DNA of 64,000 nucleotides, taken from Mycobacterium sp. Its GTDB lineage: Bacteria; Actinomycetota; Actinomycetes; Mycobacteriales; Mycobacteriaceae. The translations under genes and the position numbers were made by a program. The stretch is taken from assembly GCF_002863225.1 (NCBI RefSeq), contig NZ_PKEK01000026.1:1-64000 (forward strand). Direction: 5' to 3'. Shown piece by piece: positions 29,604 to 38,138 of this stretch (its first letter is position 1; each line of letters opens with the position of its first letter). The notes below the pieces were generated by a model, which was not told where the DNA came from, made no database searches, and saw nothing but the letters and a program-made list of their open reading frames with translations.

Positions 29604-30346
29604 GGGATGTGGCGATCCCAATCATGTGGCACCACCGGATAGAACGGCGCGGCCAGCAAGGGTTCCACGGGCGCGTCGCGCCATCGTCGTGACAGCACCG
29701 CTCGCAACCGATCAGCGGTGTCCACCGGGTCGTCGTCGAGGAAGCAATATGTGATGGACTGACCCGGCCGCGCATCGGCCGACCTCGCGTCGACGCTGTC
29801 CGCTGAGGCCGACCAGACACCGGCGACACCGGCGACGTCGAGAAGCCCTATGGCGGGCGCAGTCCCCCTCTCCAACAACAGGAATACCCCGCGGATCGGC
29901 CACCACGGCAGCACGTCGGCTCCGACCTTGACGTCCGGCGCCGACGCCTTGGCGTATACCTGGTACACACCGCGCTTCACCGGAGGCAGCAGCGTGGGTA
30001 TCCGGCCGGCATTGCGCAACGCCTTCCCGAGTTCCAGGAAGCCCGTCAACCCGCCGGGATCGGTGAAGAAGTAGGTCATCACATGGTCCACGGGATCGAA
30101 CCGGTCGTGGCTGACCGCGCGGACCGATCGGCAGGCCGGTGTCGACACCAACCGGAGCGAAGCGCGCAAGGCCGTCAGCCGATGTTGTTCCGGGCGGTGG
30201 TCGAGTGTGTGCCAGCGCAGATAGTCGGCGTCCGATCCATCGGGATGCCGAGTCGCCATCGAGACGAACAGTGTTCCGATCCCGCCGTCCCCGGTGCCGA
30301 GAACACCGGCCACGTCATCCGATGGCGTGCCTGGGAGCTCGGTCAT
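29600..30346 (-). CDS. EthD-like double dimeric alpha/beta-barrel protein, function unknown
   Basis: From ATG at 30346 (AGGA upstream) this is a 248-residue protein. The first half contains FVSMATRHPDGSDADYLRWH followed by DHRPEQHRLTALRAS, and the second half GVFLLLERGT, which look like two ferredoxin-like half-barrels of the EthD/DUF type. No catalytic residues can be assigned. It converges on fadD17 with a 4-base overlap and diverges from the beta-lactamase-fold gene. A role in sterol catabolism is suggested only by location. Confidence 0.65.
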   Translation of the reverse strand: MTELPGTPSDDVAGVLGTGDGGIGTLFVSMATRHPDGSDADYLRWHTLDHRPEQHRLTALRASLRLVSTPACRSVRAVSHDRFDPVDHVMTYFFTDPGGLTGFLELGKALRNAGRIPTLLPPVKRGVYQVYAKASAPDVKVGADVLPWWPIRGVFLLLERGTAPAIGLLDVAGVAGVWSASADSVDARSADARPGQSITYCFLDDDPVDTADRLRAVLSRRWRDAPVEPLLAAPFYPVVPHDWDRHIP

Positions 30347-30436
30347 CCGCTGTCCTTGTGTCGGTGTGTGACACCGACTGTAAACCGCGCAACCAGCCGG
30401 TTCGTGGTGACTGCCGGTCGGTACGATTCGGGCATC

Positions 30437-31117
30437 GTGAAACGAGCGGTGGAGGCCGGCTTTCGACAGCTGTCGGGAAGCATCCCGGCAACCGTCGGTG
30501 TCGCGATCGCATCTTCCGGCGGTAGTCCCCCGGCCGGCTACGGCGACTGGCAGACCGGCGTCGCATGGTCGACGATCAAGGTGCCGTTGGCAATTGCGGC
30601 CATGCGTGCGAGGTCGGACATCGACGAGCTTGTCGTCGAGACGATCACCCGATCCGACAACGCCTCCGCCGAGACGCTGTGGTCGCGGCTCGGGGAGCAC
30701 GCCGGCCAACTCGTGCAAGCCGTGATTCGCGACGCGGGTGATCCGGCCACCGCGGTCGAATCACGGCGCTTGCGAAGCGAATACACGCCGTTCGGGCAGA
30801 CGCGATGGTCGCTGGCCGGCCAGGCCCGATTCGCCGCCGGGCTGTCTGACGTCAGCGGCGCTGCCCGGGTGATCGAGCTGATGGGCCGCCTTGCGGCCGG
30901 GCACCGATGGGGCCTGGCCGCGAAAGGCTTTGCCGCTAAGGGTGGTTGGGGGCCGGGTCTGGGCGGCGGGTATCTCGTTCGCCAGTTCGCGGTCGTACCC
31001 GGCAACATCGGCGTCGCGTTGGCGGCCGAGGTCAGCGACGGCGGCTACGAAACGGGGGTCGATGCGGTCAACGCACTGGCCGACTGGGTCGTCAGCCAGG
31101 CCCTAGCCGAGTATTGA
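30437..31117 (+). CDS. Beta-lactamase-fold serine hydrolase-like protein, cytoplasmic
   Basis: A 226-residue protein with the three marks of class A beta-lactamase/penicillin-binding folds in order: SxxK as STIK (about residue 46), SDN (about 75) and KGG (about 170). No signal peptide or membrane segment precedes them, so it is probably not a secreted beta-lactamase. GTG at 30437 is preferred because it leaves room for a promoter from the divergent gene; an earlier GTG at 30368 would give 249 residues. It converges on ilvX with stops overlapping. Substrate unknown. Confidence 0.65.
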   Translation: MKRAVEAGFRQLSGSIPATVGVAIASSGGSPPAGYGDWQTGVAWSTIKVPLAIAAMRARSDIDELVVETITRSDNASAETLWSRLGEHAGQLVQAVIRDAGDPATAVESRRLRSEYTPFGQTRWSLAGQARFAAGLSDVSGAARVIELMGRLAAGHRWGLAAKGFAAKGGWGPGLGGGYLVRQFAVVPGNIGVALAAEVSDGGYETGVDAVNALADWVVSQALAEY

Positions 31118-32653
31118 CGGCACGACGGCGTCGATCAGATGCGGGCCGGGTTCGGCGAAGGCCGTCCGTAACGCATCGACGAATTCCTCCACGGTGGTGG
31201 CCCGGCGGGCCGGTACCCCCATGCCTTCGGCAATCTTGACGAAATCCATTGTCGGCCGCGACAAGTCGAGAAGGTCGAGCGCCTTGGGGCCCGGTTCCGC
31301 TCCGACTCCGACTCGCTGCAGTTCCAGTCGCAGGATGTCGTAGGCGGCATTGTTGTAGATGACTGTGGTGACATCGAGACCCTCCCGCGCCTGGGTCCAC
31401 AGTCCCGAAATCGTATACATCGCAGAACCATCCGATTCCAGACAAAGCACAGGACGGTCCGGTGCCGCCACCGCGGCTCCCACTGCTGCCGGAATGCCGT
31501 ATCCGATGGCACCGCCGGTCAGGGTCAGCCAGTCGTGCGCGGGCGCTCCGGTGGTGGCTGCCGCCAACGGCAGGCTGGATGTATTCGACTCGTCGACCAC
31601 GATCGCGTTGTCGGGCATGAGTGCGCCGACGACGTCGGCAACGGAGACCGCCGTCAGCGCCCCGGCCGGTAGTTGGGGGCGGGAGAGCTCGGCGACCGGC
31701 GCTACGGTGCCCGGGGCCAACTCGTCGGCAAGAGTGATCAATGCGTCTGCGGCGCCGTTGTTTTCGGCGAGCACGTGCACCTCGCAGCCGGGAGGCACCA
31801 GGTCGCTGGGCTTGTCGGGATAGGCGAAAAAGGACACCGGCGACTTGGCGCCGGCCAGCACCAGATGCTTGGCGCCGTCGAGCTGCGCCAGCGCCGCCTC
31901 GCCGAAGTAGGCGAGCCGGTCGATGGCCGGGACGCCGGCACCGCGCTCCAGACGCGTGGGGAAGGTCTCGCAGAGCAGACGCGCACCGGTGGCTTGGGCG
32001 ATCCGGGTGGCCGCGGCCAATCCGGGTCGCCGGGTGGCGTCGCCACCGAGCAGAATCGTCGTGGGCTCGCCGGAGCGCAGCACCTCCGCGACCTCGGGTG
32101 CCAACGCCGGATCGGCGGCCGGGACGCGGGTCGGCAGCTCGCCGGCGGGTTCGGCGCCCTCGGACCACGACACGTCGGCCGGCAGGATCAGCGTCGCAAT
32201 CTGGGCTCCGGCCCGGCTCGCGGCCACCGCCTGGGCCGCGTCCGCCGCCACACCGGCAGTACCGGCCGACCGATGCAGCCAACCCGAGACGCTGCCGGCG
32301 AGCGCATCGATGTCGGATTCCAGTGGGGCGTCGTACTTCTTGTGATAGGTGGCGTGATCACCGACGATGACCACCATCGGCACGCGGGCGCGGCGCGCGT
32401 TGTGCAGGTTTGCCAGGCCATTGCCCAGGCCCGGGCCGAGGTGCAGCAGCACTGCGGCCGGCCGACCGGAGATACGCGCGTAGCCGTCCGCTGCACCGGT
32501 CGCAACGCCTTCGAAAAGACCCAGCACGCCGCGTATTTGGGGAACGGAGTCCAAGGCGGCGACGAAGTGCATCTCCGACGTGCCGGGGTTCGCGAAGCAT
32601 ACGTCGACTCCGGAGTCGACCAGCGTGTTGATCAGAGCCTGCGCACCATTCAC
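31103..32653 (-). CDS. ilvX: IlvX, thiamine-diphosphate enzyme of the acetolactate-synthase family
   Basis: A 516-residue ThDP-dependent enzyme; orthologue Rv3509c has 515. It shows the N-terminal activating Glu48 in LFEGVATGAADGYAR, a GDHATYHKKYDAP loop and the ThDP/Mg motif SDGSAMYT...YNN near residues 430-460, where SDG replaces the usual GDG. Despite its name it is probably not the biosynthetic acetolactate synthase; benzoylformate-decarboxylase-like or oxalyl-CoA-type reactions are possible. GTG start at 32653. Confidence 0.85.
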   Translation of the reverse strand: MNGAQALINTLVDSGVDVCFANPGTSEMHFVAALDSVPQIRGVLGLFEGVATGAADGYARISGRPAAVLLHLGPGLGNGLANLHNARRARVPMVVIVGDHATYHKKYDAPLESDIDALAGSVSGWLHRSAGTAGVAADAAQAVAASRAGAQIATLILPADVSWSEGAEPAGELPTRVPAADPALAPEVAEVLRSGEPTTILLGGDATRRPGLAAATRIAQATGARLLCETFPTRLERGAGVPAIDRLAYFGEAALAQLDGAKHLVLAGAKSPVSFFAYPDKPSDLVPPGCEVHVLAENNGAADALITLADELAPGTVAPVAELSRPQLPAGALTAVSVADVVGALMPDNAIVVDESNTSSLPLAAATTGAPAHDWLTLTGGAIGYGIPAAVGAAVAAPDRPVLCLESDGSAMYTISGLWTQAREGLDVTTVIYNNAAYDILRLELQRVGVGAEPGPKALDLLDLSRPTMDFVKIAEGMGVPARRATTVEEFVDALRTAFAEPGPHLIDAVVPSILG

Positions 32654-32672
32654 GCTTCGACTCTAGAACTGC

Positions 32673-33440
32673 TCAGATCGCCAGGGCGGCCTGGGCGCAG
32701 ATCTGGGTCCGCTGCGCGTGACCGCCGCCGAACAGCACCACATGCGCCAGTAAAGCGAATAGCTGGTGCAACCCGATCCGCTGTCGCCACCCCGGCCGCA
32801 GCGGATGCGCGCGCTGGTAACCGTCGATGATCGCGTCGTAGTGCGGGCAGCCGAACAGCGCAAGCATGGCCAGGTCGTTCTCCCGGTGGCCGCCGTGCGC
32901 GGCCGGATCGATGAGCACCACACCGTCGGGCGTCCACATCACGTTGCCCGCCCACAGATCACCGTGTAGTCGCGCGGGCCCATCGCCGTCGTCGAAGTCG
33001 CCGGCCCGGCAGCGCGCCGCGACACGTTCCACTGCCTCCCGCGTCGTTTCGCTGAGCCGGGGCGCGGCCCGCAACGCCATCGGCGCCAGCCGCTGGTCGG
33101 CATAGAACTGTCCCCACAGCGGCTGCGGCTCCAGCGACATCGGCAACGGCTGCGTCAACGGCCCGAAGAACCCGGGCCCGTCCCATCCGTCGGGGCCGGC
33201 ACCGAAGCCGACTGCTCCCGCGTCATGCGTCGCGGCCAACCGCGACCCGAACTCGCGGGCCGCATCCGGGGTGGGCGGGACAGACTCGAGTCGTTGCAGC
33301 GTCAGACTCGTCGCGTCCACCGCGCGCACCGGCACGCAAGGCACACCACCGTCGGCGGTCGAAAGCCATTGCAGCCCAGCGGCTTCGCACTCGAAGAACC
33401 CGGCCGGCGCGCCGGCGTGGCGTTTGACGAAGTCGGTCAA
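32673..33440 (-). CDS. Fructosamine-kinase/aminoglycoside-phosphotransferase-fold kinase
   Basis: A 255-residue kinase-fold protein with a Lys in TDFVKRH, an EAAGLQWL helix Glu, the catalytic loop LHGDLWAGNVMW and the metal motif LIDPAAHGGHRENDLAM. This set matches fructosamine kinase-like proteins, though the N-terminal glycine-rich strand is short. TTG at 33440 overlaps the fadD19 stop as TTGA, so it is translated by coupling to fadD19. Its substrate is unknown. Confidence 0.75.
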   Translation of the reverse strand: MTDFVKRHAGAPAGFFECEAAGLQWLSTADGGVPCVPVRAVDATSLTLQRLESVPPTPDAAREFGSRLAATHDAGAVGFGAGPDGWDGPGFFGPLTQPLPMSLEPQPLWGQFYADQRLAPMALRAAPRLSETTREAVERVAARCRAGDFDDGDGPARLHGDLWAGNVMWTPDGVVLIDPAAHGGHRENDLAMLALFGCPHYDAIIDGYQRAHPLRPGWRQRIGLHQLFALLAHVVLFGGGHAQRTQICAQAALAI

Positions 33441-35092
33441 GCGGTCGCGTGCGCGGCGTGGACGTCGTCGGCCGGTCGCGCCTCGGTCTGCTCCTTGGCC
33501 CACCGGTAGTCGGGCTTGCCCGCAGGCGAGCGCTTGACCTCGTCGACCAGCCAAAGGCTGCGCGGCACTTTGTATCCCGCGATCTCGGCGCGGACGAACG
33601 AATCCAGGTCGGACAGCGCAGGGCGGGCTCCTGGCCGCGCCTGCACGACGGCCGCCACGTGCTGACCGTAGCGGGGGTCGGGGACCCCGACCACCAGTGC
33701 GTCGAAGACGTCGGGATGCCCTTTCAGCGCGGCCTCGACCTCCTCGGGGTAGATCTTTTCGCCACCGCTGTTGATCGACACCGAGCCGCGGCCGAGCATC
33801 GTGACGCTGCCGTCCTCCTCGACCGTCGCCCAGTCGCCGGGGATGGCGTAGCGGACGCCGTTGATGGTCTTGAACGTCTCGGCGGTCTTCTTCTCGTCCT
33901 TGTAGTAACCGACCGGAATGTTGCCCTTCTTGGCGATGAAGCCGCGGACACCCGAGCCGGGCTTGACCTCGTTACCGTCGTCGTCCAGGACGACGGTGCG
34001 GTGGTCGATCGTCACCCGTGGACCACCGCTGTGCGGCGCATCCTTTGCGACGATGCTGGTGCCACCGAAACCGGTCTCCGAGGAGCCGATCGAGTCGGTG
34101 ATGACCCGGTTGGGCAGCAGCTCGAGGAACTTCTCCTTGATGCTCGGCGAGAACAGCGCCGCGGTGGAAGCGAGCAGGAACAGCGACGACAGGTCGTACT
34201 CGTTTCCTTTGTCCTGATGGGCCAGCAGTGCGTCCAGCAGCGGGCGCGCCATCGCGTCGCCGGTGAAGAACAGCAGGTTCACCTTGTGGTCGTGGATCGT
34301 GCGCCAGACTTCGTCGGCGTTGAATTCCGGTGCGAGAACGGTGGTTTGGCCGGAGAAGATCGACATCCAGGTGGCCGACTGGGTGGCGCCGTGGATCATC
34401 GGCGGGATCGGGTGGCGCACCATCGGCGTGTTGGCCGCGGCGGCCTTGGCCAGGTCGTATTCGTCTTCGATGAATTCGCCTGTGGCGAAGTCGGTTCCAC
34501 CGAACAGCACCCGGTAGATGTCCTCGTGGCGCCACATCACACCCTTCGGGAATCCGGTGGTGCCGCCGGTGTAGAGCAGATAGATGTCGTCGGCGCTGCG
34601 CGGGCCGAAGTCGCGCTCGGCGGAGCTGTCGGCGATCGCGGCGTAGAACTCGACACCGCCGTAGCTCTGATATGTGCTTTCGGGGACGCTCGACCCGTCG
34701 TCGATCACCAGGACGGTCTTCACGTTGGGAGTCTCCGGCAGCACGTTGGCGACGCGCTCGGAGTACTGGCGCTCGTGCACCAGCGCGACCATGTCGGAGT
34801 TGTCGAACAGGTAGCGCAGTTCGCCCTCGACGTACCGATAGTTGATGTTGACCAGGATCGCACCCGCCTTGATGATCCCGACCATCGCGACGACGATCTC
34901 GATCCGGTTGCGGCAGTACAGGCCGACCTTGTCGTCCTTCTTCACCCCCTGCTCCTGCAGGTAGTGCGCGAGGCGGTTGGCCTTCTCCTCGAGCTGGGCG
35001 TAGGTCAGCTGCTCGTCGCCGCAGATCAGGGCGACACGGTCAGGGACGGCATCGATGGCGTGCTCCGCCAGGTCGGCAATATTCAGGGCCAC
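33437..35092 (-). CDS. fadD19: FadD19, steroid C8-side-chain acyl-CoA synthetase
   Basis: A 551-residue adenylate-forming ligase, very similar throughout to Rv3515c. Visible motifs: YTGGTTGFPKGVMWRHED, DSIGSSETGFGG, GRGSVSINSGGEKIYPEEVE and the Lys of SPAGKPDYRW. It activates C27 3-oxo-cholestenoate-type acids. In Rhodococcus it is required for C-24-branched sterols. GTG at 35092 gives the family N-terminus VALNIADLAEHA; the frame upstream runs into the KstR box and is rejected. Confidence 0.94.
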   Translation of the reverse strand: MALNIADLAEHAIDAVPDRVALICGDEQLTYAQLEEKANRLAHYLQEQGVKKDDKVGLYCRNRIEIVVAMVGIIKAGAILVNINYRYVEGELRYLFDNSDMVALVHERQYSERVANVLPETPNVKTVLVIDDGSSVPESTYQSYGGVEFYAAIADSSAERDFGPRSADDIYLLYTGGTTGFPKGVMWRHEDIYRVLFGGTDFATGEFIEDEYDLAKAAAANTPMVRHPIPPMIHGATQSATWMSIFSGQTTVLAPEFNADEVWRTIHDHKVNLLFFTGDAMARPLLDALLAHQDKGNEYDLSSLFLLASTAALFSPSIKEKFLELLPNRVITDSIGSSETGFGGTSIVAKDAPHSGGPRVTIDHRTVVLDDDGNEVKPGSGVRGFIAKKGNIPVGYYKDEKKTAETFKTINGVRYAIPGDWATVEEDGSVTMLGRGSVSINSGGEKIYPEEVEAALKGHPDVFDALVVGVPDPRYGQHVAAVVQARPGARPALSDLDSFVRAEIAGYKVPRSLWLVDEVKRSPAGKPDYRWAKEQTEARPADDVHAAHATA

Positions 35093-35103
35093 GGGACCTA
35101 AAT

Positions 35104-35117
35104 TAGAACGTGTTACA
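35104..35117. promoter_or_regulatory. KstR operator between fadD19 and echA19
   Basis: TAGAACGTGTTACA matches the KstR motif. It is 12 bases from the fadD19 start and 45 from echA19, in a divergent promoter. Confidence 0.8.
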
Positions 35118-35161
35118 TTTCCTGACAAGTTTCCGGCTGACGGACAGGAAGGCGATCACCC

Positions 35162-35974
35162 GTGAGCGAGTCGAGAAGTCCGGCCGAAGGCAGTGCTCAT
35201 GCCCTCATTGAGCAGCGCGGACACACTCTGATCCTGACCTTGAACCGACCCGAGGCTCGCAACGCACTTTCCACCGAGATGCTCTCGATCATGGTCGAGG
35301 CCTGGGACCGCGTCGACACCGATCCCGACATCCGCTGCTGCATCCTGACCGGGGCCGGCGGCTACTTCTGCGCGGGCATGGATCTCAAGGCCGCGACCGC
35401 GAAGCCGCCCGGTGACTCGTTCAAAGACGGCAGCTACGACCCGTCGCGCATCGACGCTCTGCTCAAGGGCCGGCGGCTGACGAAACCGCTGATCGCCGCG
35501 GTCGAGGGTCCGGCGATCGCCGGCGGCACCGAGATCCTGCAGGGCACCGACATCCGCATCGCCGGCGAGAGCGCCAAGTTCGGCATCTCCGAAGCCAAGT
35601 GGAGCCTCTACCCGATGGGCGGCTCCGCGGTCCGCCTGGTGCGGCAGATCCCGTACACGATCGCGGCCGATCTGCTGCTGACCGGACGGCACATCACCGC
35701 CGCCGAGGCGCTGTCCTACGGGCTGATCGGCTACGTCGTCCCCGACGGCAGCGCGCTGGACAAGGCGCTCGAAATCGCCGACGTGATCGCCAACAACGGG
35801 CCGCTGGCCGTCCAGGCGATCCTGCGCTCGATCCGGGATACCGAAGGCCTGCACGAGAACGACGCATTCAAGATCGACACCAAGCTGGGCATCGGCGTGT
35901 TTCTGTCCGAGGACGCCAAGGAGGGCCCGTTGGCTTTCAAGGAGAAGCGGGCCCCGCAGTTCAAAAACCGCTGA
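35162..35974 (+). CDS. echA19: EchA19, steroid enoyl-CoA hydratase
   Basis: A 270-residue crotonase with both oxyanion segments ([10 protein letters not shown] and [16 protein letters not shown]) and the [14 protein letters not shown] segment of active hydratases. EchA19 (Rv3516) hydrates the unsaturated C27 steroid-CoA produced by FadE26/27. GTG at 35162 follows a GGAAGG sequence. It shares its operator with the divergent fadD19. Confidence 0.92.
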   Translation: MSESRSPAEGSAHALIEQRGHTLILTLNRPEARNALSTEMLSIMVEAWDRVDTDPDIRCCILTGAGGYFCAGMDLKAATAKPPGDSFKDGSYDPSRIDALLKGRRLTKPLIAAVEGPAIAGGTEILQGTDIRIAGESAKFGISEAKWSLYPMGGSAVRLVRQIPYTIAADLLLTGRHITAAEALSYGLIGYVVPDGSALDKALEIADVIANNGPLAVQAILRSIRDTEGLHENDAFKIDTKLGIGVFLSEDAKEGPLAFKEKRAPQFKNR

Positions 35975-35989
35975 GCCCCTTGGCGCATC

Positions 35990-36070
35990 CTTTGCGCCGA
36001 GCGCCCGTCTAGCCGGGCGTTCGGTGCCGAGCGCGCGGCCAGCCGGGCGCTCGGCACGCTCGGCGCAAAG
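35990..36070. repeat. Nested palindromic element, copy A; likely terminator of echA19 and cyp142
   Basis: A perfect 14-base inverted repeat (CTTTGCGCCGAGCG at 35990-36003 with its complement at 36057-36070) encloses two smaller hairpins, one with core CGCCCGTCTAGCCGGGCG and one with TGCCGAGCGC/GCGCTCGGCA arms. It lies between the converging echA19 and cyp142 genes. The same CCCGnCTAGnCGGGCG core recurs near 55261 and 56217. Confidence 0.75.
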
Positions 36071-36072
36071 CG

Positions 36073-37296
36073 TCAGCCGATGGGTGCGCTCGGTGTGAAC
36101 ACCATCGGCATCGACTCCAGGCCGCTGACGAAGTTGGCTGGGCGCAACGGCAATTGGCCGCTGTCGTCGGCCAGGCGCAGGTCCGGTAGCCGCTGCAGCA
36201 CCCGCTCGGTCATCAGCCGTAATTCCAGCCGGGCCAACTGGTTACCCAGACAGAAGTGAGTACCGAAGCCGAAAGCCACGTGGCCGTTGGGGTCTCGGCG
36301 AATGTCGAATTGATCAGGGCTGTCGAACTGCGACTCGTCGAAGTTCGCCGACTCGAACAACAGCATGATCTTCTCGCCCTGCTTCAGCTCGGTGCCGTGG
36401 AACTCGGTGTCGGCGGTCAACATTCGGCACATGTTCTTCACCGGTGAGGTCCAGCGCAGCATCTCCTCGATCGCACCGGGCAGCAACGCGTCGGAGTCGG
36501 CACGCAGCGCGTCCCACTGATCGCGATGACGCACCAGCTGCTCGGTGCCGCCGGAGAGGGTGTGCCGAGTCGTCTCGTCGCCGCCGATCAGGATCAGCAG
36601 GGTCTCCATCACGATCTCTTCATCGCTCATCCGCTGGCCTTCGACTTCGGCGTTGACCAGGATGGAGAACAGGTCGTCGGTTGGCTCGGCGCGGCGCTTG
36701 GCGATGATGCCCATGGTGAATTCGGTATATCCCGCAAAGGCATTCATCACCGTCTGGAACTCAGGCCCCGTCGGGTCGAGGTGCGAACTCAGCCCGGACA
36801 CGAGGTCGTCCGACCACTTCAACAGCATGCCCCGCTCCTCGGGCAGCACACCGAGCATGTCGCCGATCACCGCCATCGGCAGCGGGGCGGCGATGTCGCG
36901 GACGAAGTCACATTCGCCGCGCTCGCAGACGGCGTCGATCAATGCGTCGCACAGCCGGCCGAGCGAGGGGATCTTCTCGGTGACGCGTTTGCGGGTGAAC
37001 CCGGCGTTGACCAGCTTGCGCCGCAACAGATGCGACGGATCGTCCATATCGATCATGTACGGCATACCGGGTTGATCCGGCCGGATACCACCGGTGTTGG
37101 AGAACAGTTCGGGGTTGCGTTCGGCATCGATGATGGCCTGATACGTCGTCGCGCCGGCCAAGCCGTTGCGGTCGCGAAACACCGGCTGGTGTGCGCGCAT
37201 CCAGCGATAGGCCTCGCGCGAAGCCGCGCGGTCGGCGTAGAAGTTGCCGTCTGCGAGATCGATGTTCGCGATCGTGGTCGGAATGGTTGCGGTCAT
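36073..37296 (-). CDS. cyp142: CYP142, sterol C26/C27 monooxygenase
   Basis: A 407-residue cytochrome P450 with the I-helix GGDETTR (238-244), ExxR (Glu278-Arg281) and heme-binding FGFGTHFCLG with Cys349. CYP142 (Rv3518c) oxidises the terminal methyl of cholest-4-en-3-one, largely redundant with CYP125 but of opposite stereochemistry. ATG at 37296 gives the family N-terminus (MTATIPTTIANIDL). No KstR box is seen in its 58-base upstream gap. Confidence 0.93.
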   Translation of the reverse strand: MTATIPTTIANIDLADGNFYADRAASREAYRWMRAHQPVFRDRNGLAGATTYQAIIDAERNPELFSNTGGIRPDQPGMPYMIDMDDPSHLLRRKLVNAGFTRKRVTEKIPSLGRLCDALIDAVCERGECDFVRDIAAPLPMAVIGDMLGVLPEERGMLLKWSDDLVSGLSSHLDPTGPEFQTVMNAFAGYTEFTMGIIAKRRAEPTDDLFSILVNAEVEGQRMSDEEIVMETLLILIGGDETTRHTLSGGTEQLVRHRDQWDALRADSDALLPGAIEEMLRWTSPVKNMCRMLTADTEFHGTELKQGEKIMLLFESANFDESQFDSPDQFDIRRDPNGHVAFGFGTHFCLGNQLARLELRLMTERVLQRLPDLRLADDSGQLPLRPANFVSGLESMPMVFTPSAPIG

Positions 37297-37354
37297 GTAC
37301 CTAAGCCTCCAGTTATGTACTTGGCCCAATTACTAGCGGATTACAGTGGCCGGC

Positions 37355-38077
37355 ATGCCGAATTCACAGCACACCATCGCCGGAACCGTGCTCACCATGC
37401 CGGTGCGGATCCGTAAGGCGGACGTTCGCACCGCGATGTTCTCGGTCGACGCCGCCGCAGCGCAGCGGCTTGTCGACTACAGCGGCCTGCAGGTCTGCCG
37501 GCACCGCCCGGACCGCGCAGTTCTCACCCTGATGCTGGCCCGCTACATCGACGGGGATCTTGGGCAGTACCACGAGTTCGGTACCGCGGTCATGGTCAAT
37601 CCGCCGGGCTCGAATGCCCAAGGCCTTAAGGCGCTCGGTGACGCGGCGGCGTTCATCCACCACCTGCCGGTCGACCAGGCTTTCACTCTGGAGGCCGGTC
37701 GCACCATTTGGGGCTTCCCAAAAATTATGGCGGACTTCACCGTTCGCGAAGGCAGTCACTTCGGCTTCGATGTCAGCGCCGAGGGTCAGCACATCGCCGG
37801 CATCGACTTCGGCCGCGGCCTGCCGGTGCCCGGGGTGTTCACGTCGCGGGCCCGGATGCTCAAGACCTACACGTTCGCCGAGGGCACCACCCGCGAAGTT
37901 CCGTGGGAGATGAAGATCCGCGAGGTGCGCGGCCGTCTCGGCGGGGCGACCGTGCGTCTCGGCGATCACCCGTACGCCAAGGAGCTGGCGTCGTTGGGTC
38001 TGCCGAAGCGCGCGATGGCGTCGGGTGCGGTTGGCCACGTCGAGATGACCTTCGGCGACGCACACGCCATCAGCTGA
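37355..38077 (+). CDS. Acetoacetate-decarboxylase-family protein (Rv3519-like)
   Basis: A 240-residue protein with the acetoacetate decarboxylase fold signature: PVRIRKADVRT at the start, a central TIWGFPKIMADF and a RARMLKTYTF segment. The catalytic Lys of true decarboxylases cannot be placed with confidence, so the activity is uncertain. ATG at 37355 is taken; a GTG nine bases earlier is possible. It diverges from cyp142 like Rv3519 in M. tuberculosis. Confidence 0.8.
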   Translation: MPNSQHTIAGTVLTMPVRIRKADVRTAMFSVDAAAAQRLVDYSGLQVCRHRPDRAVLTLMLARYIDGDLGQYHEFGTAVMVNPPGSNAQGLKALGDAAAFIHHLPVDQAFTLEAGRTIWGFPKIMADFTVREGSHFGFDVSAEGQHIAGIDFGRGLPVPGVFTSRARMLKTYTFAEGTTREVPWEMKIREVRGRLGGATVRLGDHPYAKELASLGLPKRAMASGAVGHVEMTFGDAHAIS

Positions 38078-38105
38078 CCGGTCACGAACCGCCACCCGGC
38101 TAATC

Positions 38106-38119
38106 TAGAACGTGTTCTA
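38106..38119. promoter_or_regulatory. KstR operator between converging genes
   Basis: TAGAACGTGTTCTA is a perfect palindromic match, but it lies between two stop codons (38077 and 38139), not in a normal promoter position. Confidence 0.75.
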
Positions 38120-38138
38120 ACTGACCGCAACAACCGGG

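Noticed and set aside
28425..29621. A 398-codon minus-strand frame opposite fadD17
   Set aside because: His/Arg/Val-rich shadow of fadD17 with no recognisable domain.
33449..35101. A 550-codon open frame on the plus strand opposite fadD19
   Set aside because: It mirrors fadD19, which has clear motifs throughout. Its product is Arg/Asp/Val-rich without domains, a usual antisense artefact in high-GC codon-biased DNA.
37297..37354. KstR box in the cyp142 divergent promoter
   Set aside because: No AACnnGTT core is present in this gap.
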